From CAVDHB01 sp963608705 (lineage in GTDB: Bacteria; Bacteroidota; Bacteroidia; Bacteroidales; Bacteroidaceae): 38,521 nt of DNA. Made by a program: the position numbers and the translations under genes. Below the pieces are notes generated by a model that was not told the DNA's origin, made no database searches, and saw only the letters and a program-made list of their open reading frames with translations. Of this stretch, positions 22,540 to 30,677 are shown piece after piece (position 1 is the first letter of the stretch; each line of letters opens with the position of its first letter). The DNA is taken from NCBI GenBank assembly GCA_963608705.1, contig CAVDHB010000063.1, forward strand, positions 1 to 38,521. The letters run 5' to 3'.

Positions 22540-23190
22540 ATGGGATATCTCACAAAGAAGGAATGGGAAAAGGGGCGTGTGCAGTTCATTTCCCATCATA
22601 CAGACGCTGTATCCTATCTTGAATCCGTGAGACTGGCTCTGAATGGCGGTTGCCGTTGGGTGCAACTGCGTATGAAGGAGGCTTCTGACGAGGAGATTAT
22701 AGACGTGGCGGACGATGTGCGCAAGCTCTGCGATTTCTACGAGGCCACTTTTATTCTTGACGATCATGTGGAACTGGTGCAAAGAGTCTATGCCGACGGG
22801 GTGCATCTGGGCAAGAAGGATATGCCTGTGGAGAAAGCCCGTGAATTGCTGGGAGACGAAGCGATTATCGGGGGTACAGCCAACACATTTGAAGATGTAC
22901 TCCGTTTGCGGAATGCCGGGGCGGATTACATCGGCTGCGGCCCGTTTCGTTTTACCACCACAAAGAAGAACCTCAGCCCGGTGTTAGGACTGGATGGCTA
23001 TGTGCGGATTATGGCTGAAATGCGTCAGAGGGGCATAGACTTGCCGTTGGTGGCTATAGGCGGAATCACTTTGCGGGATATTCCCTCACTGCTTGAGACT
23101 GGCGTGGATGGAGTGGCTTTGTCCGGTTCGATATTGCGGGCGGACAATCCGGTGGAAGAGATGGAGCGAGTAGTGAAGGCTGTTAGATAA
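22540..23190 (+). CDS. thiE: Thiamin-phosphate synthase
   Basis: 216 residues. TIM-barrel enzyme that joins hydroxymethylpyrimidine diphosphate and thiazole phosphate to thiamin phosphate. Recognised by GCRWVQLRMKEASDEE (family pattern VQLRxK), FILDDHVELV, the DGVHLGKKDMP segment (typically DGVHLGQxD), IIGGTANTFED, ADYIGCGPFRFTTTKKN and the phosphate-binding AIGGITLRDIPSLLETGVDGVA. Length is normal. Gene order S-E-G-C-H and a 3-bp gap to thiS place it firmly in the riboswitch-controlled operon. TenI-like aminase paralogues look similar, but the intact family motifs favour ThiE. Confidence 0.93.
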   Translation: MGYLTKKEWEKGRVQFISHHTDAVSYLESVRLALNGGCRWVQLRMKEASDEEIIDVADDVRKLCDFYEATFILDDHVELVQRVYADGVHLGKKDMPVEKARELLGDEAIIGGTANTFEDVLRLRNAGADYIGCGPFRFTTTKKNLSPVLGLDGYVRIMAEMRQRGIDLPLVAIGGITLRDIPSLLETGVDGVALSGSILRADNPVEEMERVVKAVR

Positions 23191-23212
23191 TTCTTAATAA
23201 CTATATCATAAA

Positions 23213-23989
23213 ATGCAGAAATTAAAACTTGGAGACCGTGAGTTTTCCTCCCGTCTCTTTATCGGGACAGGCAAGTACTGTTCCAACGAAATCATGGGGA
23301 AAGCCATTCTTGCTTCCGGCACGGAAATGGTTACGGTGGCCATGAAGCGCATTGAGCTTGACAACAAAGAAGATGATATGCTGACGCACATCCAGCATCC
23401 CCATATCCAGTTATTACCAAATACTTCTGGTGTGCGTGATGCTGAAGAGGCGGTGTTCGCTGCGAAAATGGCCCGTGAGGCGTTCGGCACTAACTGGCTG
23501 AAACTGGAGATTCATCCAGACCCCCGTTATCTGTTGCCTGACTCTACTGAGACCTTGAAAGCTACGGAGCAATTGGTGAAAGAAGGCTTCATCGTGCTGC
23601 CTTATTGCCAGGCAGACCCCACGCTGTGCAAACGGTTGGCGGAAGCGGGCGCTGCGGCTGTAATGCCGCTTGGCGCACCTATCGGCACGAATAAAGGACT
23701 GGTAACGAGGGAGTTCTTGCGTATTATCATTGAGGAGTCCACAGTGCCGGTCGTAGTGGATGCGGGTATCGGTGCGCCGAGCCATGCCGCTGAGGCCATG
23801 GAAATGGGGGCGGACGCTTGTTTGGTGAATACGGCTGTGGCCGTGGCGGGAGACCCTGTGGCGATGGCCAAAGCCTTCAAGATTGCCGTGGAAGCCGGAC
23901 GGATGGCTTACGAGGCCGGACTCGCCACACAGTCAGACGAGATGACTGCGGAGGCAAGCTCTCCGCTGACTGGATTCCTTAACCGTTAA
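23213..23989 (+). CDS. thiG: Thiazole synthase
   Basis: 258 residues. ThiG condenses DXP, dehydroglycine and the ThiS thiocarboxylate to the thiamin thiazole. Family marks are FSSRLFIGTGKYCSNEIM near the N-terminus with the imine-forming lysine region, VTVAMKRIELDN, LKLEIHPDPRYLLPD, AAVMPLGAPIGTNKGL and the C-terminal VVVDAGIGAPSHAAEAMEMG plus DACLVNTAVAVAGDP. All motifs are intact. It starts 22 bp after thiE and is followed 13 bp later by thiC. DXP supply comes from dxs in the same window. Confidence 0.97.
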   Translation: MQKLKLGDREFSSRLFIGTGKYCSNEIMGKAILASGTEMVTVAMKRIELDNKEDDMLTHIQHPHIQLLPNTSGVRDAEEAVFAAKMAREAFGTNWLKLEIHPDPRYLLPDSTETLKATEQLVKEGFIVLPYCQADPTLCKRLAEAGAAAVMPLGAPIGTNKGLVTREFLRIIIEESTVPVVVDAGIGAPSHAAEAMEMGADACLVNTAVAVAGDPVAMAKAFKIAVEAGRMAYEAGLATQSDEMTAEASSPLTGFLNR

Positions 23990-24002
23990 AGTGCTTTCAG
24001 CC

Positions 24003-25727
24003 ATGAAGAAAAGAATTTCCTATAATCGCTCCCGCAAGATTTACATGCCGGGCAAGCTGTTTCCTGAAATCCGGGTGGGGATGCGGGCTGTACAGCAAGT
24101 GCCGAGTTCTGAATTTGTAAAGGGAAAGCGTGTCAGCACGAAGAATCCCGACGTGATTGTCTATGATACCAGCGGCGTGTACAGCGATGAGAATTATGAT
24201 ACCGACTTGAAACAGGGACTGCCCCGTCTGCGTGAGCCGTGGATATTGAAGAGGGGCGATGTGGAGCAATTGCCGGAAATATCCTCCGCCTACGGAAGGA
24301 TGCGACGGGACGACCATTCGCTCGACTCTCTCCGCTTTGCGCACATCAAACTGCCTTACCGGGCGAAGAAGGGACACGGTTGCACCCAGATGTACTACGC
24401 CAAGAAGGGCATTATCACGCCGGAGATGGAGTATGTGGCCATCCGTGAGAACATGGACTGCGAGGCGTATGGGATTAAGACTTACATCACGCCGGAGTTC
24501 GTTCGCCAGAAAGTAGCCGAAGGACAGGCGGTCATTCCCGCCAATATCAATCACCCCGAAGCGGAGCCGATGATTATCGGGCGGGATTTCTTGGTGAAAA
24601 TCAACACCAATATCGGCAACTCCGCCACTTCCTCCGGCATAGACGAAGAGGTGGAGAAAGCCGTATGGAGTTGCAAGTGGGGAGGCGACACGCTGATGGA
24701 CCTTTCCACTGGCAATAATATCCATGAGACACGGGAGTGGATTGTGCGCAATTGTCCTGTGCCAGTGGGAACCGTGCCCCTCTATCAGGCGTTGGAGAAG
24801 GTGAACGGGAAAGTGGAGAAACTGGATTGGGAGGTCTATAAGGACACCCTCATTGAGCAGTGCGAGCAGGGCGTGGACTATTTCACCATCCATGCCGGTA
24901 TCCGTCGGCAGAATGTGCCTTTGGCGAAGAACCGTCTGTGCGGCATCGTGAGCCGTGGTGGAAGCATCATCAGTAAATGGTGTGTGCTGCATGACCAGGA
25001 GAGCTTCCTCTACACTCATTTTGACGACATCTGTGATATCCTTGCGCAGTATGACGTGGCGGTCTCTTTAGGCGACGGTTTGCGTCCTGGCTGTATCGCT
25101 GATGCGAACGATGCGGCTCAGTTTGCCGAACTCGACACAATGGGCGAGCTGGTGGAGCATTGCTGGGCGAAGAACGTACAGGCGTTCATCGAAGGTCCAG
25201 GCCATGTGCCGATACATAAGATTAAAGCGAACATGGAGCGTCAGATGGAGAAGTGCCACAAGGCTCCTTTCTATACCCTCGGCCCTTTGACCACGGACAT
25301 TGCGCCCGGTTATGACCACATCACTTCCGCCATCGGTGCGGCGATGATAGGCTGGTACGGCACGGCCATGCTTTGCTATGTCACGCCGAAAGAGCACCTT
25401 GCTTTGCCAAAGAAGGTGGATGTGCGGGTTGGTGTCATCGCCTATAAAATTGCCGCCCATGCCGCAGACCTTGCCAAGGGACATCCCGGAGCGCAACTGA
25501 GGGACAACGCCTTGAGCAAAGCCCGCTATGAGTTCCGCTGGAGAGACCAGTTCGATGTGTCGCTTGACCCGGAGCGTGCCGCCCAGTATTTCTACGAGGC
25601 CAACCATGTGAACGGACGCTACTGCACGATGTGCGGCCCTAACTTCTGCGCTGCCCGTCTGAGCCACGACTTGAATGACGAGACACCGGAAGTACAGGCG
25701 GGAGTAGACCCGGAAAAGACTAAATAA
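24003..25727 (+). CDS. thiC: Phosphomethylpyrimidine synthase
   Basis: Radical SAM enzyme that rearranges aminoimidazole ribotide to hydroxymethylpyrimidine phosphate, the pyrimidine half of thiamin. 574 residues from ATG 24003; the frame also opens at GTG 23991, but that would lie 1 bp after the thiG stop and adds nothing conserved. It shows YIRPGL-like ThiC core segments such as FLVKINTNIGNSA, WGGDTLMDLSTGNNIHETRE, VDYFTIHAGI, SLGDGLRPGCIADAND and IEGPGHVPIHKI. Near the C-terminus CTMCGPNFC provides the unusual C-x2-C-x4-C iron-sulfur ligands (C540, C543, C548 approximately). Complete and in operon. Confidence 0.97.
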   Translation: MKKRISYNRSRKIYMPGKLFPEIRVGMRAVQQVPSSEFVKGKRVSTKNPDVIVYDTSGVYSDENYDTDLKQGLPRLREPWILKRGDVEQLPEISSAYGRMRRDDHSLDSLRFAHIKLPYRAKKGHGCTQMYYAKKGIITPEMEYVAIRENMDCEAYGIKTYITPEFVRQKVAEGQAVIPANINHPEAEPMIIGRDFLVKINTNIGNSATSSGIDEEVEKAVWSCKWGGDTLMDLSTGNNIHETREWIVRNCPVPVGTVPLYQALEKVNGKVEKLDWEVYKDTLIEQCEQGVDYFTIHAGIRRQNVPLAKNRLCGIVSRGGSIISKWCVLHDQESFLYTHFDDICDILAQYDVAVSLGDGLRPGCIADANDAAQFAELDTMGELVEHCWAKNVQAFIEGPGHVPIHKIKANMERQMEKCHKAPFYTLGPLTTDIAPGYDHITSAIGAAMIGWYGTAMLCYVTPKEHLALPKKVDVRVGVIAYKIAAHAADLAKGHPGAQLRDNALSKARYEFRWRDQFDVSLDPERAAQYFYEANHVNGRYCTMCGPNFCAARLSHDLNDETPEVQAGVDPEKTK

Positions 25728-25737
25728 AAGGAGAATC

Positions 25738-26865
25738 ATGTTTTCAGAAGAATTAGACAAGATATCATGGGACGAGACCACGAAGCGCATTATGTCCAAG
25801 ACGGACGCAGATGTGCGTCGTGCGTTGGGCAAGTCCCGTTTGGAGGTGGAAGACTATATGGCTCTCATCTCTCCGGCAGCCGCTCCTTACTTGGAGACGA
25901 TGGCGCGCTTGAGCCGTAAATATACCAGGGAGCGTTTCGGAAAGACGGTTTCCATGTTCATTCCGTTGTATCTCACGAACTCTTGCACAAACTCTTGTGT
26001 GTACTGCGGCTTCCATGTGGCGAACAAAATGAAGCGTACCATTCTGACTTATGATGAGATGGTGCGGGAGTACGAGGCCATCAAAAAATTGGGACCTTTT
26101 GACAATCTCCTGATTGTCACGGGGGAGAATCCTGCCAAGGCGGGAGTGCCTTACTTGGCGAAAGCCTTGGACTTGGCGGGAAAGTACTTTTCTTGTGTGA
26201 AGATTGAGGTGATGCCGCTGAAGGCGGAGGAGTATTTTGAATTGACGAAGCACGGACTGAACGGTGTCATCTGTTTCCAGGAAACCTATAACCGGGCGCA
26301 TTACAACATTTACCATCCCCGTGGCATGAAGGCCAATTTCGAATGGCGGCTCAACGGCTTCGACCGTATGGGACAGGCCGGGGTTCATTCCATCGGCATG
26401 GGTGTGTTGATAGGATTGGAGAAAGAATGGCGTACGGATGTGTGTATGATGGCATACCATTTACGTTATTTGCAGAAGCATTACTGGAAAACGAAATACA
26501 GCATCAACTTCCCGCGGATGCGTCCTGCGGAGAACGGAGGCTTCCAACCGAATGTGGTGATGAGTGACCGTGAGCTGGCGCAAATCACCTTCGCCACTCG
26601 TATCTTCGACCATGACGTAGATATATCTTATTCCACTCGTGAACCTGCCGAGATACGAGACCACATGGCGACCATGGGAGTCACCACGATGAGTGCGGAA
26701 AGTAAGACCGAGCCGGGTGGCTACGCCTGTTATCCGCAAGCTCTGGAGCAATTCCACGTGAGCGATTCCAGAACCACCACCGAGGTGGCCGACGGATTGC
26801 GCAAAGTAGGCGTAGAGCCGGTATGGAAAGACTGGGACGACAGCTTCGACTTGAATAATGTGTAA
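25738..26865 (+). CDS. thiH: 2-iminoacetate (dehydroglycine) synthase
   Basis: 375 residues. Radical SAM lyase that splits tyrosine into p-cresol and dehydroglycine for ThiG. The [4Fe-4S] motif is TNSCTNSCVYCGF with C83, C87 and C90, the C-x3-C-x2-C spacing of the superfamily. Other ThiH pieces are FIPLYLTNSC, LIVTGENPAKAG, CFQETYNRAHYN, WRLNGFDRMGQAGVHSIGMG and the SINFPRMRPAENG segment. An anaerobic gut organism using ThiH rather than the oxygen-dependent ThiO makes sense. It is the last gene of the operon seen here; a long inverted repeat follows immediately and then the convergent HigBA module. Confidence 0.97.
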   Translation: MFSEELDKISWDETTKRIMSKTDADVRRALGKSRLEVEDYMALISPAAAPYLETMARLSRKYTRERFGKTVSMFIPLYLTNSCTNSCVYCGFHVANKMKRTILTYDEMVREYEAIKKLGPFDNLLIVTGENPAKAGVPYLAKALDLAGKYFSCVKIEVMPLKAEEYFELTKHGLNGVICFQETYNRAHYNIYHPRGMKANFEWRLNGFDRMGQAGVHSIGMGVLIGLEKEWRTDVCMMAYHLRYLQKHYWKTKYSINFPRMRPAENGGFQPNVVMSDRELAQITFATRIFDHDVDISYSTREPAEIRDHMATMGVTTMSAESKTEPGGYACYPQALEQFHVSDSRTTTEVADGLRKVGVEPVWKDWDDSFDLNNV

Positions 26866-26873
26866 TTATTAAT

Positions 26874-26954
26874 TGTTTAATGTGTGGTGTTTAATGTTTA
26901 ATTGGAGATGTACTTAATCAATTAAACACTACACATTAATCATTAAACACTAAT
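26874..26954. repeat. Long inverted repeat, family 2, possible bidirectional terminator
   Basis: The 30-bp core (TTTAATGTGTGGTG plus TTTAATGTTTAATTGG, 26876-26905) is followed by a 15-bp loop and a complementary right arm containing CAATTAAACACTACACATTA. The transcript could fold into a long A/U-rich stem between the convergent thiH and higA genes. The core recurs with at most one change at 30136-30165 and 38465-38494. Confidence 0.8.
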
Positions 26955-26965
26955 GAATCTTTCAA

Positions 26966-27310
26966 TTAAAGAACAGCGGCAATTTTGCGGATGTTTTCCA
27001 AACGCTTCATGAATGTCTTGTCCTTACGGGCAACTCTCATGTTGTATTTTGCTTGTAGACTTATTAAAGTTTCAGCATTAACGCCTAAGGCTGCCTCAAA
27101 TAGGAGTGCTGTCTTCTCGGACAGGGGACGATGTGCGTTAAGAATCTCATTAAGCACAGAATATCCCATGCCCATTTGCTCAGCTAACTTTCGTTGCGAA
27201 ATGCCTCGGTACTCTATTTCGTCTTTCAATATTTCGCCTGGATGAATGGGATACGCAGGCTCGAGATTATTAGCTATCATGTCGGTTTTTATTCCTTGAA
27301 TCGTTGTCAT
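26966..27310 (-). CDS. higA: HigA-type XRE antitoxin
   Basis: 114 residues from ATG 27310; the frame extends further up but only into the toxin gene. HigA layout: PAYPIHPGEILKDEIEYRG at the N-terminus, which is the family hallmark, then a helix-turn-helix in ISQRKLAEQMGMGYSVLNEI and the HRPLSEKTALLFEAALGV helix pair. A basic C-terminal tail (ARKDKTFMKRLENIRKI) follows. It lies 7 bp after the HigB-like gene, in the toxin-first order characteristic of higBA. It should bind its own promoter, where a perfect 9-bp-arm palindrome is visible. The pair is the usual plasmid- or chromosome-stabilising type II system. Confidence 0.92.
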   Translation of the reverse strand: MTTIQGIKTDMIANNLEPAYPIHPGEILKDEIEYRGISQRKLAEQMGMGYSVLNEILNAHRPLSEKTALLFEAALGVNAETLISLQAKYNMRVARKDKTFMKRLENIRKIAAVL

Positions 27311-27317
27311 GACAGAT

Positions 27318-27632
27318 TTATTTATAATGGTTTGACAATTCTGTGATTTCGCAAATCGTGGCAATGTTTTCTCCGTCTTTGGTCTGCTCTTCGAATTCGA
27401 TACGATATTGGTCATTCACTCTTACAGACGAGAGTCCTACTTTGTCACCTTTAAGTTTCTCATAATTCAGCGAATTGTATCTGTACAAGTCCAGCACATT
27501 TGGAGATTCAATCATCAGCCCTATCACACGGATGTATCTGCGTACAACCGATGGTTGAAAACGATGCTTTTTCCCAGCCTTTCCTGTGAGGTAAAGCTCT
27601 TTCAAATATGTTTCTTTGAAAACAATCTCCAT
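27318..27632 (-). CDS. higB: HigB-type (RelE superfamily) mRNA interferase toxin
   Basis: 104 residues from ATG 27632; earlier in-frame codons lie upstream of the predicted transcription start, so they are rejected. The RelE-fold pattern is visible in KHRFQPSVVRRYIRVI, LDLYRYNSLNYEKLKGD and the final strand pair SSVRVNDQYRIEFEEQ with basic and aromatic residues suited to mRNA cleavage on the ribosome. It is the first gene of the higBA operon, with its promoter 24 bp upstream. The module sits between thiH and the outer-membrane gene, flanked on one side by a family-2 repeat, consistent with acquisition at an intergenic hot spot. Confidence 0.9.
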   Translation of the reverse strand: MEIVFKETYLKELYLTGKAGKKHRFQPSVVRRYIRVIGLMIESPNVLDLYRYNSLNYEKLKGDKVGLSSVRVNDQYRIEFEEQTKDGENIATICEITELSNHYK

Positions 27633-27655
27633 ACAATCCGTTTTGATGTCAAATG

Positions 27656-27697
27656 CAAAGTTAATGCTTTCCTTTGTTATTCGCAAATTTTGCGAAT
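27656..27697 (-). promoter_or_regulatory. higBA promoter and palindromic operator
   Basis: On the minus strand TTTG (27684-27687) and TAACTTTG (27656-27663) are exactly 20 bp apart, a perfect consensus promoter. A 19-bp palindrome at 27679-27697, arms ATTCGCAAA and TTTGCGAAT around one central base, covers the -33 element. This is the expected arrangement for HigA autorepression. Confidence 0.8.
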
Positions 27698-27747
27698 AAT
27701 ACTTTAAGAAGTATATGTTCGGTAAAAAGGTTTAATGTGCAATTTTA

Positions 27748-27779
27748 TTTGTTTACAATCCTATTTATACGTACCTTTG
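27748..27779 (+). promoter_or_regulatory. Promoter of the outer-membrane beta-barrel gene
   Basis: TTTG (27748-27751) and TACCTTTG (27772-27779) are exactly 20 bp apart, a full consensus match, 28 bp before ATG 27808. Confidence 0.8.
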
Positions 27780-27807
27780 CCATCCTAAAATATGAAATAA
27801 CGACAAA

Positions 27808-30129
27808 ATGAAGAGAAGTTTGGAGAAAAGCTTGATTGTCTGCGGGTGTCTGATGACATCCGTCCTTTGTGAGGCGCAAGACATTCGGGGAAAAGTGCTT
27901 GATGAGAGAGGAGAGGTATTGCCTTATGCCAATGTGGTGCTGCTTGACAGGGAGGATTCCACTTTTATACAAGGGACAGTGACAGCTGCGGACGGCTCGT
28001 TCAAGCTGCATTTGCCGCAAGACCAGTCTTTTTTGCTCCGTTTCACGGCGGTTGGCTATGAGCCGCTTTACACACTGGCGAAGGAAAATATGGGGGAGGT
28101 CAGACTTAAAGAGCAAACTCATAACTTGAAAGGTGTGGAGGTGACTACCGACCGTCCGAAATACAAGATGGTGAACGGGGGAATCGGCATAGACATCGCC
28201 CATTCCGCTCTTTCCAAGGCCGGATCGGCTTTGGATGTGTTGGGGATGCTGCCCCGTGTACACGTGGACGAAAAGGGAGAGGTGAGTGTGTTCGCGAAAG
28301 GTACACCGCTTGTTTATATCAACCGCAGACAGGTGCGGGACATGAACGAGCTGAGCCAGCTGAAATCTTCGGACATCAAGGATATTCAAGTGGTTACCAA
28401 TCCCGGCGCGAAGTATGACGCTTCGGTAAAGTCCGTGATTCTCATTACCACCTCCAGACCGAAAGGCGAAGGAGTCAGCGTCCGCACTGACCACAATGTG
28501 AAATACAACGGGAAACAGGTGGGTACTTTTCAGGAAGGCTATGTCAAATTCCGCAAAGATGGATGGGAAGTGTTCGCCGATGGTATCTATGGCAGTAAAC
28601 CGTGGGCGGAGCGCAATAACTTTACGGTAGAAATGCAAGGGAAAGACCATGTTCGTATCCCTCAGTTTGTGAAAGATGACACAAGAACGAACTATGTGTG
28701 GGGAAACGTGGGCTTCAACTATGATTTCAACGAGCGGCACTCCGTGGGCGGAAGCTATAAAGTCTATACGTATTTGTACGACAAGGCCAAGGCGGATGAG
28801 ATGTCTCAACGCATTTACCGCAACGGCGAATTGGAAGGAACCGTGAGCCAAGACTTCATGAAATCAGACGGATTGCTCACACATGAGGCGGACGCTTACT
28901 ATCTTGGCAAGATTGGCAAATGGGGGATTGACCTGAATTTGACGTATTACTGGAAAAAGAACACTACTGACACGAAGGAGTCGGAAAAGAGTGAGGAGTT
29001 GGAAGACCGGGTGGTGAATACCCGGAACACACAACGCAATCACTTGTTGGCGGGGAAGTTGGTTCTTGACTATCCGTTGTGGAAAGGTTCTTTCAACATA
29101 GGTACAGAGCTGACCAGCTCCACAGCGAAAGGAAGGTATGTGAACGCTGAAGGCTATGTGGATGCCTCGGACACACGGATAAAAGAGCGGAATGTGGCGG
29201 GATTCATCGCTTATACACGCTCCTTCGGTAATTTCTCCTTCAATGCCGGATTGCGCTATGAGCATGTGGTGGCCGACTACTATTCTTTCGGGAAAAAAGA
29301 GGAGGAACCCAGCCGTACCTATAATAATTGGTTTCCCGACCTTTCCCTTTCTTGGAACAAGGATAACCTGGGAATGCAACTCGTCTACACCAGCAAGACT
29401 ACCCGTCCCAGTTACAATAACCTGCGTAACGAGGTGCAGTACGACAACCGTTATGTCTACGAGGGAGGAAACCCTTATCTTCGTCCCACGATTCTACATG
29501 GACTGTCTTATATGTTGACATACAAATGGTTGTCGTTCTCCACGGAGTATGATTTACTGCGGCATGACATCAACCAGGTGTTCACGTTTTATAAGAACCA
29601 GGATATAGCCTTTTTCACTTCGGAGAATTTCAAGCATACGGAGAATTTGACGGTTTCCCTGGTGGCTTCGCCTTCCTTTGGATGGTATCACCCCACCTTT
29701 GAGGCGGACTTGAAGCAGCAGTTCTTCCATCCGGGTGCGTTCGACAGTGGCGTAAACCTCAATAAGCCGGGTTTCTTTTTCAGTCTGAACAACCAGTTCA
29801 CGCTTCCGGCGGGCTTCTTGCTGTTTGTCAATGGAAGTTTCAATACTCGTCAATACAGCGGACTGGGTGTGTCCAAGCCAAGCGGCAGTCTTGATGCAAG
29901 GGTTGTCAAGAGCTTCTTCCACGAGGCGTTGACCTTTAACCTTTCCGCCACTGACTTGCTGAAAACGAGTAAAGACACTTTCAATATGTATGCGCCTCGT
30001 ATCCAATGCTCACGCGACGCTTACACCTATTCCCGCAGCGTAAGACTGACTGTCACCTATAAATTCAACACGTCCGAAAGCCGCTATAAAGGAAAAGGCG
30101 CGGGCAATCAAGAAAAGGGAAGAATGTAG
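27808..30129 (+). CDS. Outer-membrane beta-barrel (TonB-dependent receptor-like) protein
   Basis: 773 residues. A signal peptide (about 1-24) is followed by a carboxypeptidase-regulatory-like beta domain (about 26-110; IRGKVLDERGEVLPYANVVL and DGSFKLHLP). A plug-like region (about 113-215; LDVLGMLPRVHVDEKGEVSVF, LVYINRRQVRDMNEL, IQVVTNPGAKYDAS) comes next, then a long C-terminal barrel rich in alternating aromatic strands (OMP_b-brl_3 type). The final residues include a short basic tail after VTYKFNTSESRYKGK, so the usual terminal aromatic is not last. No SusD partner, sigma/anti-sigma pair or glycan enzymes flank it, so the transported substrate cannot be inferred. It has a consensus promoter with a short leader and is convergent with the thioredoxin gene across a perfect inverted repeat. 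Confidence 0.85.
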   Translation: MKRSLEKSLIVCGCLMTSVLCEAQDIRGKVLDERGEVLPYANVVLLDREDSTFIQGTVTAADGSFKLHLPQDQSFLLRFTAVGYEPLYTLAKENMGEVRLKEQTHNLKGVEVTTDRPKYKMVNGGIGIDIAHSALSKAGSALDVLGMLPRVHVDEKGEVSVFAKGTPLVYINRRQVRDMNELSQLKSSDIKDIQVVTNPGAKYDASVKSVILITTSRPKGEGVSVRTDHNVKYNGKQVGTFQEGYVKFRKDGWEVFADGIYGSKPWAERNNFTVEMQGKDHVRIPQFVKDDTRTNYVWGNVGFNYDFNERHSVGGSYKVYTYLYDKAKADEMSQRIYRNGELEGTVSQDFMKSDGLLTHEADAYYLGKIGKWGIDLNLTYYWKKNTTDTKESEKSEELEDRVVNTRNTQRNHLLAGKLVLDYPLWKGSFNIGTELTSSTAKGRYVNAEGYVDASDTRIKERNVAGFIAYTRSFGNFSFNAGLRYEHVVADYYSFGKKEEEPSRTYNNWFPDLSLSWNKDNLGMQLVYTSKTTRPSYNNLRNEVQYDNRYVYEGGNPYLRPTILHGLSYMLTYKWLSFSTEYDLLRHDINQVFTFYKNQDIAFFTSENFKHTENLTVSLVASPSFGWYHPTFEADLKQQFFHPGAFDSGVNLNKPGFFFSLNNQFTLPAGFLLFVNGSFNTRQYSGLGVSKPSGSLDARVVKSFFHEALTFNLSATDLLKTSKDTFNMYAPRIQCSRDAYTYSRSVRLTVTYKFNTSESRYKGKGAGNQEKGRM

Positions 30130-30130
30130 T

Positions 30131-30192
30131 TGGTGTTTAATGTGTAGTGTTTAATGTTTAATTGGAGATGTGCTCAACCAATTAAACATTAA
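30131..30192. terminator. Family-2 inverted repeat acting as a probable bidirectional terminator
   Basis: TTAATGTTTAATTGG (30151-30165) and CCAATTAAACATTAA (30178-30192) are perfect 15-bp complements around a 12-base loop. The left half sits inside the family-2 core (30136-30165). It separates two convergent genes and even overlaps the last codon of the minus-strand gene, so a terminator in both directions is likely. Confidence 0.75.
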
Positions 30193-30677
30193 TTATTCAG
30201 CATTTTCTCTATTTCTTTCTTTACGTCTTCCTTGGAATGCAGCCCTACGAGGCTGTTTCCTCCTTTTTGGTTTACAAAGAAAAGAGTGGGCATGGCCGAG
30301 ACGTTGAGTGCCTGGGTGAAGGCGGGCTCTTTCTCCACGTCAACACGCCAGAAAGCCACCTTGCCTTTGTATTCTTTCGCCAGTTCCTCCAAGATGGGTG
30401 CTTGCTTTTTGCAAGGGCCGCACCACACGGCGTAGCAGTCGATGACTGCCGGCACAGGACTGAGATATTCCTTTCCTCCTTTTTCCAGATTGACGATGTG
30501 TTTCTGGAAAAGGGCTGCGTCCATGTCTTTCACCGTGCCGTCCGCCAGACTGGCAGCCGAGGCGGTGTAGGTCGTTTTCGGTGTGGCGGCCTCCTTGTTT
30601 ACGGGGGACTTCTTAGGCTGGCAGGCGCTGAATGTCAGCAGGGAGGCGAGTGTAATCAGAAAATATATCTGTTTCAT
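30189..30677 (-). CDS. Thioredoxin-fold lipoprotein
   Basis: 162 residues. The N-terminus is a lipoprotein signal (ITLASLLTFSAC with the lipobox cysteine at residue 19), so the protein is anchored in a membrane and faces the periplasm or beyond. A thioredoxin domain follows: AVIDCYAVWCGPCKKQAP with the CxxC redox pair near residue 87, FWRVDVEKEP, and the cis-proline segment NVSAMPTLFFVN. It probably reduces or exchanges disulfides of envelope proteins. It overlaps the YgiQ stop by 4 bp and is the last gene of that operon. A linker of about 50 residues rich in Thr, Ala and Lys separates lipobox from domain. Confidence 0.92.
   Translation of the reverse strand: MKQIYFLITLASLLTFSACQPKKSPVNKEAATPKTTYTASAASLADGTVKDMDAALFQKHIVNLEKGGKEYLSPVPAVIDCYAVWCGPCKKQAPILEELAKEYKGKVAFWRVDVEKEPAFTQALNVSAMPTLFFVNQKGGNSLVGLHSKEDVKKEIEKMLNN

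Noticed and set aside
23991..24002. GTG start of thiC at 23991
   Set aside because: It would add four non-conserved residues one base after the thiG stop; ATG 24003 fits the family.
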